DNA of 64,000 nucleotides, from the NCBI GenBank assembly GCA_022827195.1, contig JAJDTL010000022.1:142812-206811 (forward strand), read 5' to 3'. The notes beneath the pieces were generated by a model that was not told where the DNA came from, did not search any database, and worked only from the letters and a program-made list of their open reading frames with translations. The position numbers and the translations under genes were made by a program. Of this stretch, positions 35,240 through 44,224 are shown piece by piece (position 1 is the stretch's first letter; the number at the start of each line of letters is the position of its first letter). The DNA comes from Caldilineaceae bacterium. Its GTDB lineage: Bacteria > Chloroflexota > Anaerolineae > Caldilineales > Caldilineaceae.

Positions 35240-36222
35240 TGCTGCGTCGAGCGGATATATTCTTCATCGACGGCGCTCATGGTTTCCAGGAAGTTTTTGC
35301 CTTCGAACAGCCGGACCAGCGGCACGTCTTCATCGGTGGGATGGATTCCACCGTTGGTGCTTGTGCCCACCATTGCCCCCAGCAACTGTCGGCGCACGGG
35401 GTTGCACTTCGCGAGCAATTCAGGTGAGTTCTCGATTCTATCCCCCAGACGCTGCCAGACCGGTGTGTAGACATACCACAGATTCTTGCGCCAAACGTTC
35501 GAGGTGTTGCGCGGGACACAGTGCCACAGCGCGTTGTGAAACAACACCGCGTCGCCGGCATTCAGGGTCAACTGCCGTGCGCCCGGAACGCCGGCGTCGA
35601 TCCGCTCGACCTGTTGGAACCTGGTAAACGAGGTGATCGTCAGAGCGTGCTCCATTCCCTGCGGCAACTTGGGGAAGCCGCTTCGATGGCTGCCGGGGAT
35701 GACCGTAAAGTTGCCCATGTCAGGTCCACTCACGTCCGTCAGAAAGAAGCCAATCCGCGCCCATTGCAGTGGGGTCAGTCCGTCCACACTGGCAAAATAG
35801 TAGGGTTTGGAGCCGTCTTTATGCCAGCGGTTGGCCGGCGTCGAACTCGGTGCGCGCACCATCGCCTCCGCCCAAGAGAGCTGAATGGCAGCGCCAATCA
35901 ACTCGCATATGATACCTAGGTGGCTGGGATGGTCGATCAAGTTCAAGAAAGTCTCACTGGGTTCAGGGCGCAGAATTGTGCCGGCATGGCCTTGTACAGA
36001 TTGGAACAGGCCCTCAGTCGCCGCGTCTATGATGTTGACAGCGTGAAGCAGGGTGTCGGGATCGCGGCCCAGGCGCTGTGAGGCTTCATCCAAACGATCT
36101 ACTTCGGCGACAAGCTCAGCTACTTCCTCAGCCGAAAGAGCGTTCTTGATAATCAGATAGCCATCTTCATTCCACTGGTGTTTCTGTTCCGGCGACATGC
36201 GCTTGAGAGTCATCGTTTTCAT
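35236..36222 (-). CDS. PhyH family dioxygenase coupled to an aldolase
   Basis: 328 residues from the ATG at 36220-36222, with AGAGGAG upstream (a TTG one codon earlier is in frame). Iron ligands His134-x-Asp136 (WHKDG) and His234 (LWH), arginine at about 245, IPGSH at 175-179. It lacks the N-terminal hallmark shared by the two small-protein-linked PhyHs, so it is a different subfamily. The stop overlaps the aldolase start. First gene of the leftward operon ending at 26.9 kb; oxidation by this enzyme before aldol cleavage is an attractive but unproven order. Confidence 0.9.
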   Translation of the reverse strand: MKTMTLKRMSPEQKHQWNEDGYLIIKNALSAEEVAELVAEVDRLDEASQRLGRDPDTLLHAVNIIDAATEGLFQSVQGHAGTILRPEPSETFLNLIDHPSHLGIICELIGAAIQLSWAEAMVRAPSSTPANRWHKDGSKPYYFASVDGLTPLQWARIGFFLTDVSGPDMGNFTVIPGSHRSGFPKLPQGMEHALTITSFTRFQQVERIDAGVPGARQLTLNAGDAVLFHNALWHCVPRNTSNVWRKNLWYVYTPVWQRLGDRIENSPELLAKCNPVRRQLLGAMVGTSTNGGIHPTDEDVPLVRLFEGKNFLETMSAVDEEYIRSTQQ

Positions 36223-36852
36223 CAATTGGCTCCTCTGACATTAGAGTTGCTGCTCTGAAGTGGTGACGAGCAACCGACCCCGCCTGCGGCGGAACAGGGC
36301 GATTGCCGCGCCCCAGCCTCCGCAACTCTGTGTAGGCATCGCTCCACGGCATCTCATGCCGCCTGTAGTTGCTCCTGCTTTTGCGCAAACACTGCGCTGA
36401 CTGACGACCCCCTTCTTGGCCCCCATCGCCAAGGTCACAGGCATCGGTGTTCTATGGGAAAAGCAATTGACTGGCATACATCTTGGCAATGTTAGTTTCT
36501 GTCTAGCTCCTGCCCCCCTTAGCTTTCAGATTGACGCGGTTTCCTATTCCTCCCGGGGTTTGCCACACCTCTCTATCTCTCATGCGGCTGCCGCATTCCA
36601 GCGACACCAATGACCGCCTCTCAGTCAACTGCAGAAAAGAAAAATGCCCCGAAAGCGAAGTCGTTCACACTCTCTCATCCTTTTGTGCCCGTTGCCGCGA
36701 TCCCCCGGGACGAAATAGCGCCGGGCGACGGAGAGCGGAATGGCGGAGCGGTGAGGGGGGCCCCATGGCCCTGACATGGCTCTCAAAGCATTGTCAGCTC
36801 AGGCGTTGAGAGCTTCTGCGCCAAGTCCGGAAAGAGATTGCCGGGGTGTACT
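36223..36852. other. 630-bp intergenic region
   Basis: Lies between two minus-strand operons. It should hold the promoter of the PhyH-aldolase operon, but I see no clear -35/-10 pair. A hairpin at 36779-36813 may end the upstream operon. The short open frames here have no ribosome sites or recognisable products. Confidence 0.5.
36779..36813 (-). terminator. Possible terminator hairpin after the 45.6-36.9-kb operon
   Basis: Perfect 8-bp stem GCTCTCAA (36779-36786) with TTGAGAGC (36806-36813), 19-nt loop, starting 40 nt past the last PhyH stop. No T-run, so rho-independent function is uncertain. Confidence 0.35.
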
Positions 36853-38097
36853 TCACGAACCCCAACCGGCAAAGAAACTTTCCATATCGAGATCGGCAGG
36901 CAACTCGTTGAAGTGGTAGCGCATAGGCTCCGAGAGTAGGCCGGGGGCGAATTTCTCCTCATCTGCCTGGAGCCTGGCGTCAAGCGTCTCGAAGCGTTCC
37001 CACAGCACCTGCGATTCCTCCTGTGAGAATCGCTCGGCGAACTGCGGCCCCCAGTTCAGGCTGTTTGGGTGCGCCCTAGTCAGCCAAGGGCGCAGGCCCG
37101 GCGGAACATCCTCAAGGCGACGATCGCTCGACCCTGCGCCGAAGTCGGCGCATTTCAGGATGTTGATGAGATGAGCCGCTTTGGACAGGAAGATCGTCAG
37201 CAAAAGCTGGCCATTTTCACCGATCCCCGGTTGGAGCTTTTTGAGGTTTTCCTGGTAGGCTGCGGCATCCTTGCGCATGGCGGCCCGCAGAGCTGATTCT
37301 GTAAGATTTTGCATGCTTTGACTGCGATCGACCCAGCGTTCAAAAGTCGCCTGGGCTGCGCCAGAAAGGTGCCTGGTGTAGCTCAAATCCTGGTAGCATG
37401 TAAAGATAGCATAGGTTCCATGAATGGTACGGCGCAACTTGCTGCTGTAGTTGCTGCCCCAGTGAAGAATGCCAGGGCTTACATATACAACGCCGTCACC
37501 TGCCTTCAGTTCCGCCGCGACCCCGCCCGGCAAGGGCGCCCGTGGATTCGCCAACATTAAGCGGTCTTCTTCTTCAGTGTTCATCCGATGATGGCTACCC
37601 GGGATCACCCACAGCACATCGTCGTCGTAGAGCGCAATATTCCATTGTAAGTGTCTGGGTCCGTTCTCCTGAAGGTCCTTCACGTAGCCTTCCAGCGGGG
37701 CCGTATCGATTGGATGGATATCGCGGTGCCATTTGGCGGGCCCGTGGTCCCGCACCGGGCTGCACAGCAAGAACATCTCACTGTGGGCTGTTTCAGGCAT
37801 GTTCAGCAGTCGGCTGCTGACACCGTGTGTGTTTTCGTGCAGCCAGAAATCGATAACGCTGGCCGTTTTTCCGTCGATCAGTTCCGGCGTATCGTGGAGC
37901 CTTAACCTTGGCTGCGGCGCGGTTTCCCAGACACCGCCCGGTGGATCACCGGGCTGGCGTTCGCGTGCCCAGACCGCCTTTTGCCGCTCGACCAGGATTT
38001 CGTAGCTTGTGCGCAAGTTTTCCAGCATGCCCGGCGGAATGACGTTGCGCAGGATCAGGAATCCCTGCTCCAAGAACTGCTGGCGATTGATCTTCAT
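36853..38097 (-). CDS. Long PhyH family dioxygenase
   Basis: 414 residues from the ATG at 38095-38097, with GGGAGGAGGAG upstream. Iron ligands His124-x-Asp126 (WHRDI) and His212 (LHWGS), arginine at 222-223, IPGSH at 165-169. It is about 100 residues longer than its relatives here because of a C-terminal, probably helical extension after residue 300 (FLSKAAHLINILKCADFG and the stretch to the end). Last gene of the operon that begins with the importer at 45.6 kb. No signal peptide. Substrate unknown. Confidence 0.88.
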   Translation of the reverse strand: MKINRQQFLEQGFLILRNVIPPGMLENLRTSYEILVERQKAVWARERQPGDPPGGVWETAPQPRLRLHDTPELIDGKTASVIDFWLHENTHGVSSRLLNMPETAHSEMFLLCSPVRDHGPAKWHRDIHPIDTAPLEGYVKDLQENGPRHLQWNIALYDDDVLWVIPGSHHRMNTEEEDRLMLANPRAPLPGGVAAELKAGDGVVYVSPGILHWGSNYSSKLRRTIHGTYAIFTCYQDLSYTRHLSGAAQATFERWVDRSQSMQNLTESALRAAMRKDAAAYQENLKKLQPGIGENGQLLLTIFLSKAAHLINILKCADFGAGSSDRRLEDVPPGLRPWLTRAHPNSLNWGPQFAERFSQEESQVLWERFETLDARLQADEEKFAPGLLSEPMRYHFNELPADLDMESFFAGWGS

Positions 38098-38113
38098 GTG
38101 CTCCTCCTCCCTA

Positions 38114-39205
38114 CTACCTTGATCGTGCCGCTGCGACGACCTCTTGAATAGCATTGGTTACCAGATTAGGTTGCTTCAGGAGAATATCGATAAACGTACT
38201 CTGTTCAGCGACCAAAGGCTCCCCGTGCAAGGGCTGGCCCAAAGCCGCCATATCGCGCTGCATCTCCTGCCAGACGCGCTCCTCCTCCGCGGCCAGTTCG
38301 GCGTCGAGTCCACTCACGCGACCGCCGGGGATTCCGTGTGTGATGACAATCAACGGCACATTGGGCAGCCAGGAGGCAACGCCCGGTGAGAGCCGCCGCA
38401 CCTGGGCCCGGCTCTCCTGCAACATTGTGCGCTGATTCTCTGCGGCCAATGTTGCGTAAACCTGCGCATTGTAGACCCAGAACTCTTTGGCGGGGGTGTG
38501 AGTTTCCGGCGGCAGCAGGTCAAACTCCGCCGGGAACTCGATCTGTCCGGCAATGCCGAGCAGACGCAGCAGGCCCAACCGGGCAAGCAGCCGGCGGGCA
38601 GCCAAGGCGTTAATGTTGGCGGCTTCGACTCGGCTCACGGGCTCGGGCATATGGGTCTCATATTCCGGGTGATCCGAGTCAATCAGCACCAGGCCGGTTA
38701 CATCGTCGGGGTGCAGCATCGCAAAGTGCTGCAAGTGCAACCCGCCCATCCCATGTCCGACCAGCACGTAGGGTGGTTCGACCTGGGCGCTACGGAGCAG
38801 CACGCGCAACTCGGTAACCATCTCAGTACTGCTGCGTCGAGACGGGCTAGGGTCACTCCAAGCGTAGCCGGCGCGATCGTAGGTACAGATGCGCGTAAAG
38901 GCAGCGACCTCCGGCTGCACCAGACTCCAGTACAGCGAGCCGCCTTGCGAGGCGGCGTTTACAATGACCGTCGGGCTGCCTTCGCCCATGCAGTTCAGAT
39001 GCAGATTGTACCCGCCAACGTCAATAAGTGTGCCTGGGGGCGGAAAGCTCTGGTAGACGCGTGACTCGACGCTGCCTTCATAAACAAAACCTATTGCCCC
39101 CAAGATCAGGAGCAAAACAATCAGCCCAGTGAGGATGCGCGTGATTTGCCGGCGCAAACCACCCCGACCGCGCGGTGCGTTCGTCTGCTGTGTCTGGCGC
39201 AGCAT
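38114..39205 (-). CDS. Membrane-anchored alpha/beta-hydrolase-fold protein lacking catalytic Ser and His
   Basis: 363 residues from the ATG at 39203-39205. A single transmembrane helix lies at about 23-43 (ITRILTGLIVLLLILGAIGFV), then an alpha/beta hydrolase domain with TYDRAGYAWSD typical of the fold. The nucleophile elbow, normally G-x-S-x-G, reads G-H-G-M-G: glycine (residue 152) replaces serine. Near the C-terminus the catalytic histidine position reads QSTFIDI, with Thr337 where His is expected. It is therefore probably not a standard hydrolase. It lies between an isomerase and the long PhyH gene, in an importer operon; a binding or scaffold role at the membrane is possible. Confidence 0.85.
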   Translation of the reverse strand: MLRQTQQTNAPRGRGGLRRQITRILTGLIVLLLILGAIGFVYEGSVESRVYQSFPPPGTLIDVGGYNLHLNCMGEGSPTVIVNAASQGGSLYWSLVQPEVAAFTRICTYDRAGYAWSDPSPSRRSSTEMVTELRVLLRSAQVEPPYVLVGHGMGGLHLQHFAMLHPDDVTGLVLIDSDHPEYETHMPEPVSRVEAANINALAARRLLARLGLLRLLGIAGQIEFPAEFDLLPPETHTPAKEFWVYNAQVYATLAAENQRTMLQESRAQVRRLSPGVASWLPNVPLIVITHGIPGGRVSGLDAELAAEEERVWQEMQRDMAALGQPLHGEPLVAEQSTFIDILLKQPNLVTNAIQEVVAAARSR

Positions 39206-39250
39206 GTTCAATCCCAACCTTGGTTATTGCTCTGTTCTCAATGCGTACAC

Positions 39251-40138
39251 CTATCCGAGGCCGATCTGCTTGAAGTAGGCGCGTGTCCGTTTGGCAATAG
39301 GCAGTGGGCTGTCGAACGGCGCCGGGTACATGTCCTGTTCCACAATCGCAAAGCCGTCGTAACTCATCTCGGCCAACAGGTCGCGCAAGGCTGGGAAGTC
39401 CACGGCTCCCCGCCACGGCTCGCAGAAATAGCCCTGAGCGGTCGTAACTGCGATTGGGAGGTCTTTGTGCTGTAGCTCTTTCCGCATTTCCGGATCGATG
39501 CTTTTGAAGTGAAGGTACTCAAGCCGTTGCTGGTGTTTTCGGATGAAGGCCACCGGGTCAGCACCGCGGTAGGCATGATGGCCCGTGTCCAACGCAAGAC
39601 CGATAAGCTCCGGGTCGGTTTCGTCCAGAAACCTGTCGATCTGGTGTTCATATTCGACATGCGTCTCGGCGTGCGGATGGAAGACCGTGCGCAGGCCGAA
39701 CGTCTGCCTGGCGAGGCTGGCGATGGCATGGCTCGCGTCGATCAGAACATTCCAGGGTTTTTCGTCGAGGGTAGGCGCGGCAATTGGTTTGCCAGAATGC
39801 TGATCGGTATAGAGGTCATCGATCAGCACGAGGAATTCGGCGCCCAGGCCGGCCAGCAGCTCACCCAGGTTGTGAACAATTTTTTTGATCTCCGGCCATG
39901 CATTGGTGTCTTCCATGGTGGGCATGATGACTGCGCCGGTCAACTTGAGATTGCGCTGGCGCAGTTCTCGCTCCAGCGTGCTTCGATCGGTAGGCAGATA
40001 GCCGTATGGACCGAGCTCGGTCCACGAATAGCCGGCTTCGGCGACCTCGTCCAGGTAGCGAGACCAAGGCGTCTGTTTGGGATCGCAGGGGAACGATACG
40101 CCCCAGGCGGCGGGCGCGCTACCAAGTCGGATATTCAT
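39251..40138 (-). CDS. Sugar phosphate isomerase/epimerase family TIM barrel (IolE-like)
   Basis: 295 residues from the ATG at 40136-40138. It opens IRLGSAPAAWGVSFP, like inosose dehydratase (IolE) and related enzymes, with metal-site blocks Glu/His in TVFHPHAETHVEYE, Asp in LALDTGHHAYRG, His in YLHFKSID and Glu in AIVEQDMYP. IolE dehydrates scyllo-inosose in inositol catabolism; a related keto-sugar or inosose step fits an importer operon. It starts 2 bp after the GH127-like stop. IolE function is a hypothesis. Confidence 0.85.
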   Translation of the reverse strand: MNIRLGSAPAAWGVSFPCDPKQTPWSRYLDEVAEAGYSWTELGPYGYLPTDRSTLERELRQRNLKLTGAVIMPTMEDTNAWPEIKKIVHNLGELLAGLGAEFLVLIDDLYTDQHSGKPIAAPTLDEKPWNVLIDASHAIASLARQTFGLRTVFHPHAETHVEYEHQIDRFLDETDPELIGLALDTGHHAYRGADPVAFIRKHQQRLEYLHFKSIDPEMRKELQHKDLPIAVTTAQGYFCEPWRGAVDFPALRDLLAEMSYDGFAIVEQDMYPAPFDSPLPIAKRTRAYFKQIGLG

Positions 40139-40140
40139 TT

Positions 40141-42006
40141 TCAAGTCCACTTGGACCACAAATCTATCTGCTCATTGGAAACAAAACGTTCGATCTTGCG
40201 CCATCGTGTGCTGTTGACGCGATAGTGAGCCCGCTGATACAACGGACAGTACTGCCCCGGTGGATCAATCGCCACCACGTCGTTCCCTTTCCGAACCAGC
40301 GTGTATCGCTCCTTCTCGATGTAGACCCTGTCGACGCGCTCGCTGATTGGGAAGGTCAGGGTCGCCACATCGTGCGGCTTCACGGCCCCGACCCCGGCGT
40401 AGCGCCCCTGCCAGTTTATCGTCCGCGCCGCGCCGTTCACCTGCACCTGAGCTTCGGCTGGCTGCACCCACTCCGGTATCCGCATCCACAGCTCCACAGG
40501 CTGCTTGACACGTACATCCACCTGCCCGACGTAGGGAATGTGGCTGTCCACGTCCGCCCACGGGGAGGCCCGATTGAGCAGGAGATTTACCCGCAACTGA
40601 CCATTGTCATGCTGCAGCATACGGTCCCACAGGAAGTAGAGCACTCGCGACCCTCTATAGGTGCAGCAGTGCATGATTCCTGGCCCGGCTCCGACATACC
40701 AGTCATTGGCCGTTGGCCAGCCGGCAAACGCGCCCAGGTTGCGCTCCGCGACCCGTTCCGTGGTCTGGTAGGTCTCGTCAATCACAGAGCGAGGGATATC
40801 CCTTTGTTGTTCCCACTTAAGCCCGGCGCCGGGAATGCGCTCAATCCAGTCGGTGCGCATCAACTGTCCTTCGGCGAGCATATTGCGGGTCCAGCGGTCG
40901 GCTTCGTCCCAGTAGTCCCCAACTCCCGCTTCGGTCAGTTTGAGCGCCAGCATGATCATATAGGCCACTTCGCAGATTTCCGAGTGCTCGAACTGCGGGG
41001 TGTCAATGTTCTCGGGGAAGTATCCGATCAGCGTGTCCCCATGCTTCATTCCATACTGAAACCCTTTGTGGGCGTACTCGACCATCTCCTGGTCGCCGCT
41101 GAGCATGCCGTATTCCAACATGCCTACGACACCGACGAGATGGTGGACAAAGTGGGCCTTTGGGTCTCCACCGGGGGAGTCAGGCAGGAAAGATCCGTCC
41201 GCAGCATAGTACTGGCCGTGGTCCTTCAGGTAACGGCAAAGTTTGCCGGCCAACTCCAAAGCCGGATCGTAGCCGAGAACACGGTAGACTTTGGCCAGCC
41301 CCTGGATCAGCCAGCCCACGAGGCTGGCGTGGAGGCCGGTGGGCATCTCCTCATTGGGGTCGGTCGGCTGGCCCGGCGCCAGAACCAATGGGAAATAGGC
41401 ATACTCATCGCGTTCGATGGCTCGCGCCGCCAATCCGTCGACCACCCGCTTGAGCGTTTCCTCCCAGATGCCGCTGCCATCGCGCAAGTGATACAGTGCC
41501 ATCGCGCTCCACAGGGGGCCGATGTAATATGGGTTGGCAAAATGATCGGTGTCGGCGCTGCCAAACATGTCATTGATGCGCGCCCAGGGCCGGCCGCGGG
41601 TAGGAACGTAGATCACGCCATCCGGCCCCTCCATATGAAGTAGCACCTCCATCCAGCGCCGCTCCACCTGCTCATTCTGTTTAGAACCGCTGACCAGCCG
41701 CATCAAGGGCAGCGCCTCCATAAATTCTGGCTGCACCGACGAGAAATCACACCAGTCGTGGTACATCATGGCCGGGTTGTGCGCAAAGAATACGAGCCAA
41801 TAGACCTCGTAGTCGGCCTCGGGATCGGTGGGCCCGGTCAGCCCGTTGATCGCCAGCGCGGCCCGCTCCTGCAGGTCAAGCGTGTCCGGAACGAGCGCCT
41901 CATAACGTTCTCCCTCATAGGGTGGCAGGTCAAACTCCGGGATTTCGTCGCGAATGTATCGGATAGGATCGCCTCGCTTCCATTCCGAATTGCGCTTGTC
42001 GCCCAT
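40141..42006 (-). CDS. GH127-like glycosidase (DUF1680/beta-L-arabinofuranosidase-type fold)
   Basis: 621 residues from the ATG at 42004-42006, with AAAGGAGAG upstream. The central part (about 100-460) is a helical barrel of the alpha/alpha type and the C-terminal part (about 470-600) is beta-rich. The block MHCCTYRGSRVLYFLWDRM carries adjacent cysteines where GH127 enzymes bind zinc, and a glutamate-containing FEHSEICEVAYMIML block lies upstream. GH127 enzymes release beta-L-arabinofuranose; related families act on other sugars. No signal peptide, so it should work on imported oligosaccharide. Family membership is by motif, specificity open. Confidence 0.65.
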   Translation of the reverse strand: MGDKRNSEWKRGDPIRYIRDEIPEFDLPPYEGERYEALVPDTLDLQERAALAINGLTGPTDPEADYEVYWLVFFAHNPAMMYHDWCDFSSVQPEFMEALPLMRLVSGSKQNEQVERRWMEVLLHMEGPDGVIYVPTRGRPWARINDMFGSADTDHFANPYYIGPLWSAMALYHLRDGSGIWEETLKRVVDGLAARAIERDEYAYFPLVLAPGQPTDPNEEMPTGLHASLVGWLIQGLAKVYRVLGYDPALELAGKLCRYLKDHGQYYAADGSFLPDSPGGDPKAHFVHHLVGVVGMLEYGMLSGDQEMVEYAHKGFQYGMKHGDTLIGYFPENIDTPQFEHSEICEVAYMIMLALKLTEAGVGDYWDEADRWTRNMLAEGQLMRTDWIERIPGAGLKWEQQRDIPRSVIDETYQTTERVAERNLGAFAGWPTANDWYVGAGPGIMHCCTYRGSRVLYFLWDRMLQHDNGQLRVNLLLNRASPWADVDSHIPYVGQVDVRVKQPVELWMRIPEWVQPAEAQVQVNGAARTINWQGRYAGVGAVKPHDVATLTFPISERVDRVYIEKERYTLVRKGNDVVAIDPPGQYCPLYQRAHYRVNSTRWRKIERFVSNEQIDLWSKWT

Positions 42007-42085
42007 TGTAGTTTTGACTCTCCTTTCGTGAGGTTCCAACTGATTGGCCTACAGAGCTTACCGTCGGGCAACTCCGTGCCGAGGG

Positions 42086-42102
42086 GGCAACCTGAGGTTG
42101 CC
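42086..42102 (-). promoter_or_regulatory. Intercistronic stem-loop between permease and glycosidase genes
   Basis: GGCAACC (42086-42092) and GGTTGCC (42096-42102) form a 7-bp stem with a 3-nt loop in the 257-bp gap between the MalG-type gene and the GH127-like gene. No other feature is visible in that gap. Confidence 0.45.
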
Positions 42103-42263
42103 GAGAGGAGCGGCGGCGCCCTGCCGAAGTTAATTTCGGCGTGCCGACCGTTGGGGCAGACTACAAAACAAGCCCTCGCCGGGATCAGCCATCATTAGAT
42201 GGGCTGAAGCCCCGTGAACCGCTGGTCCACTTTGCAAGCAGCCTGGCTGATCGGCGCACCCAA

Positions 42264-43184
42264 TCAGCCTTTGACGCCGGTGATGACGACGCCTTGGATG
42301 AAGCGGCGCTGGAGGAAGAAGAAGACCATCACCGGTGGAATGGTCAGGACAGTGGACATCACCATCAGTTCCGGCCAGGTGGCCTCTCGGTAGGTCGCGT
42401 CGGTGTCGAACTGCCATTGCCGCAGAGCGACAGCCAGAGTCATCTTATCCGGCGTGTTCAAGTAAATGAGCGGCGCCAGGAAGTCGTTCCACTCCCACAT
42501 GAATGTGAAGATGGCCAAGGTGCCGATGGCGGGCAGGGACTGGGGCAGGATGACCTGCCAGAGTGTAGAAAAGTACCCGCAGCCGTCGATGCGCGCCGCC
42601 TCGTCAATTTCGTTGTTGAGGGTCCTGAAGAATTGACGCAGCATGAAAATGAAAAAGGCCCCACCGCCAAACCAGTTGGGCACGACAATGGGTAGAACTG
42701 TGTTTAGCCAGTCCAGGTGGCGAAAGATGAGATACTGAGGGATCAGAACGACGTGATAGGGAATCATCATCGTCGCCAGCACGATGATAAACAGAGCGCC
42801 GCGCCCGGGAAAGCGCAGGCGGGCAAACCCATAGGCCACCAGCGAGGCGGTCAGCACGCGCCCGACGAGCACGCCTACGACAATGGTCATCGTGTTCTTC
42901 AACCCCACCCAGAAGGGGAATTTGGCCAAAGCTTCGGCATAGTTGCTCCAAAGCAGGGGACGCGGGAAAAAGGTGGGCGGCACGGTGAAGACCTGCTCAA
43001 CCGGCTTGAGTGAACCGCCCACCAGCCAGACCACGGGCAGCATGAAGAGCACCACGCCCACTGCCAATACCAGGTAGAGGAAACCGCGCACCAACAATGT
43101 GGCAGCCTGACGCCTTAGTAGTTCAGCCCTGGCTCCTGGATCCTGGACAGGTCCTGTAACGGAGCTAGCGGCAATATCGCTCAC
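42264..43184 (-). CDS. Sugar ABC importer permease (MalG type)
   Basis: 306 residues starting with GTG at 43182-43184, 3 bp after the MalF-type stop, with GGAGAAGAG upstream. Six predicted helices; EAA loop DEAARIDGCGYFSTLWQVILPQ; C-terminal FIQGVVITGVKG. A 45-residue cytoplasmic N-terminus precedes the first helix. It belongs with the binding protein at 44225-45622. No ATPase gene in this block. Confidence 0.92.
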   Translation of the reverse strand: MSDIAASSVTGPVQDPGARAELLRRQAATLLVRGFLYLVLAVGVVLFMLPVVWLVGGSLKPVEQVFTVPPTFFPRPLLWSNYAEALAKFPFWVGLKNTMTIVVGVLVGRVLTASLVAYGFARLRFPGRGALFIIVLATMMIPYHVVLIPQYLIFRHLDWLNTVLPIVVPNWFGGGAFFIFMLRQFFRTLNNEIDEAARIDGCGYFSTLWQVILPQSLPAIGTLAIFTFMWEWNDFLAPLIYLNTPDKMTLAVALRQWQFDTDATYREATWPELMVMSTVLTIPPVMVFFFLQRRFIQGVVITGVKG

Positions 43185-43187
43185 GTC

Positions 43188-44111
43188 TTACTCTTCTCCA
43201 TAATAGACCCAGCGCGCGGAAGACTTAAGGACAAGGATGGTCAGGCTAAGGATGATGATGAAGAGGAACCAGGCCAAGGCGGCCGCGTATCCCATCTGAA
43301 ACTGTTCCCATCCCCTGCGATAGAGATAGAGCACATAGAATAGGGTCGAGTTTACCGGGCCGCCTTCGGTGACGATCAGGGCGCTGGTAAAGATCTGGAA
43401 GGAGCCGATAATGCCGACAATGAGACTGAAGAGAATGACCGGGGAGGTCATGGGCAGGGTGATGTGGCGGAAACGGTGCCAGGCATTGGCCCCATCCACC
43501 TTGCCCGCGTCGTAAAGCGCCGTGGGCACACCCTGCAAGGCGGAAAGAAAGAGGATCAGCCCAGCACCCGCCCCCCACAGATGCAGCACCATCAAGGTCG
43601 GCAGCGCCCACTCCGTCGAGCCGTACCAATTGGGTGGGTGTTTGATGCCGACGGTCTTGAGAAGACTGTCAGCCAAACCGAAGTCATGGGCGAACACATA
43701 CGAAAAGAGATAGGCCGCGGCCAGGCCGGGGACCACCGCCGGCAGGTAGAAGCCGGTGCGCCAGTAGGAGAGGCCTTTAACCTTCTGGTTGAGCAAGACG
43801 GCCATACCGTAGCCGATGGCTGTGCTCAAGGGTACCGTCACAATCGTAAAGATGATTGTAACCTTCAATGACTGCCAGAAGAGTTTATCTCTGATGAACA
43901 TCTTGACGAAGTTGTCGTGGCCGATGAACCGCGGCGGCGTCAGGATGTCGAAGTTTGTCAGAGAGTAGTAGGCGGCAGCAATCAGCGGCACTATTCCAAA
44001 GAAGAGAAAGCCCAACACCCAGGGGGAGATGCTGATGTAGCCGGCGATCGCTTCCCGGCCGGCCAGAGTCTGCCACCAGTGGCTTCTTCTAGTCGTCACT
44101 TGACTTGCCAT
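43188..44111 (-). CDS. Sugar ABC importer permease (MalF type)
   Basis: 307 residues from the ATG at 44109-44111; a TTG at 44123 is an alternative. Six helices predicted; the first follows AGYISISPWVLGFLFFG. EAA loop: DAGKVDGANAWHRFRHITLPMTSP. It works with the MalG-type gene downstream. Confidence 0.92.
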   Translation of the reverse strand: MASQVTTRRSHWWQTLAGREAIAGYISISPWVLGFLFFGIVPLIAAAYYSLTNFDILTPPRFIGHDNFVKMFIRDKLFWQSLKVTIIFTIVTVPLSTAIGYGMAVLLNQKVKGLSYWRTGFYLPAVVPGLAAAYLFSYVFAHDFGLADSLLKTVGIKHPPNWYGSTEWALPTLMVLHLWGAGAGLILFLSALQGVPTALYDAGKVDGANAWHRFRHITLPMTSPVILFSLIVGIIGSFQIFTSALIVTEGGPVNSTLFYVLYLYRRGWEQFQMGYAAALAWFLFIIILSLTILVLKSSARWVYYGEE

Positions 44112-44164
44112 CGTCAAAACCAAACCTTATCTATCGGTTGGAGGGCATGTCGGTACTAAACCGC

Positions 44165-44192
44165 CGGGCAGGGTTGATATCAACCCTGCCCG
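44165..44192 (-). promoter_or_regulatory. Perfect 28-bp palindrome between binding-protein and permease genes
   Basis: The two 14-base halves, 44165-44178 and 44179-44192, are exact reverse complements (core CAGGGTTGAT/ATCAACCCTG). In RNA this would form a very stable hairpin 33 nt after the binding-protein stop. No T-run follows. As duplex DNA it could also be an operator, but its position inside the operon favours an RNA role. Confidence 0.65.
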
Positions 44193-44224
44193 CGCGTTAA
44201 CGACGCTCACTTATCCAATATGGC

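Noticed and set aside
36241..36489. Small minus-strand frames upstream of the PhyH at 36.2 kb
   Set aside because: Two frames compete, neither has a ribosome site, and the products show no domain.
44165..44192. LacI-type operator
   Set aside because: The palindrome lies inside the operon, after the binding-protein stop, and its centre (GATATC) does not fit the CG-centred LacI operator pattern. An mRNA hairpin explains it better.
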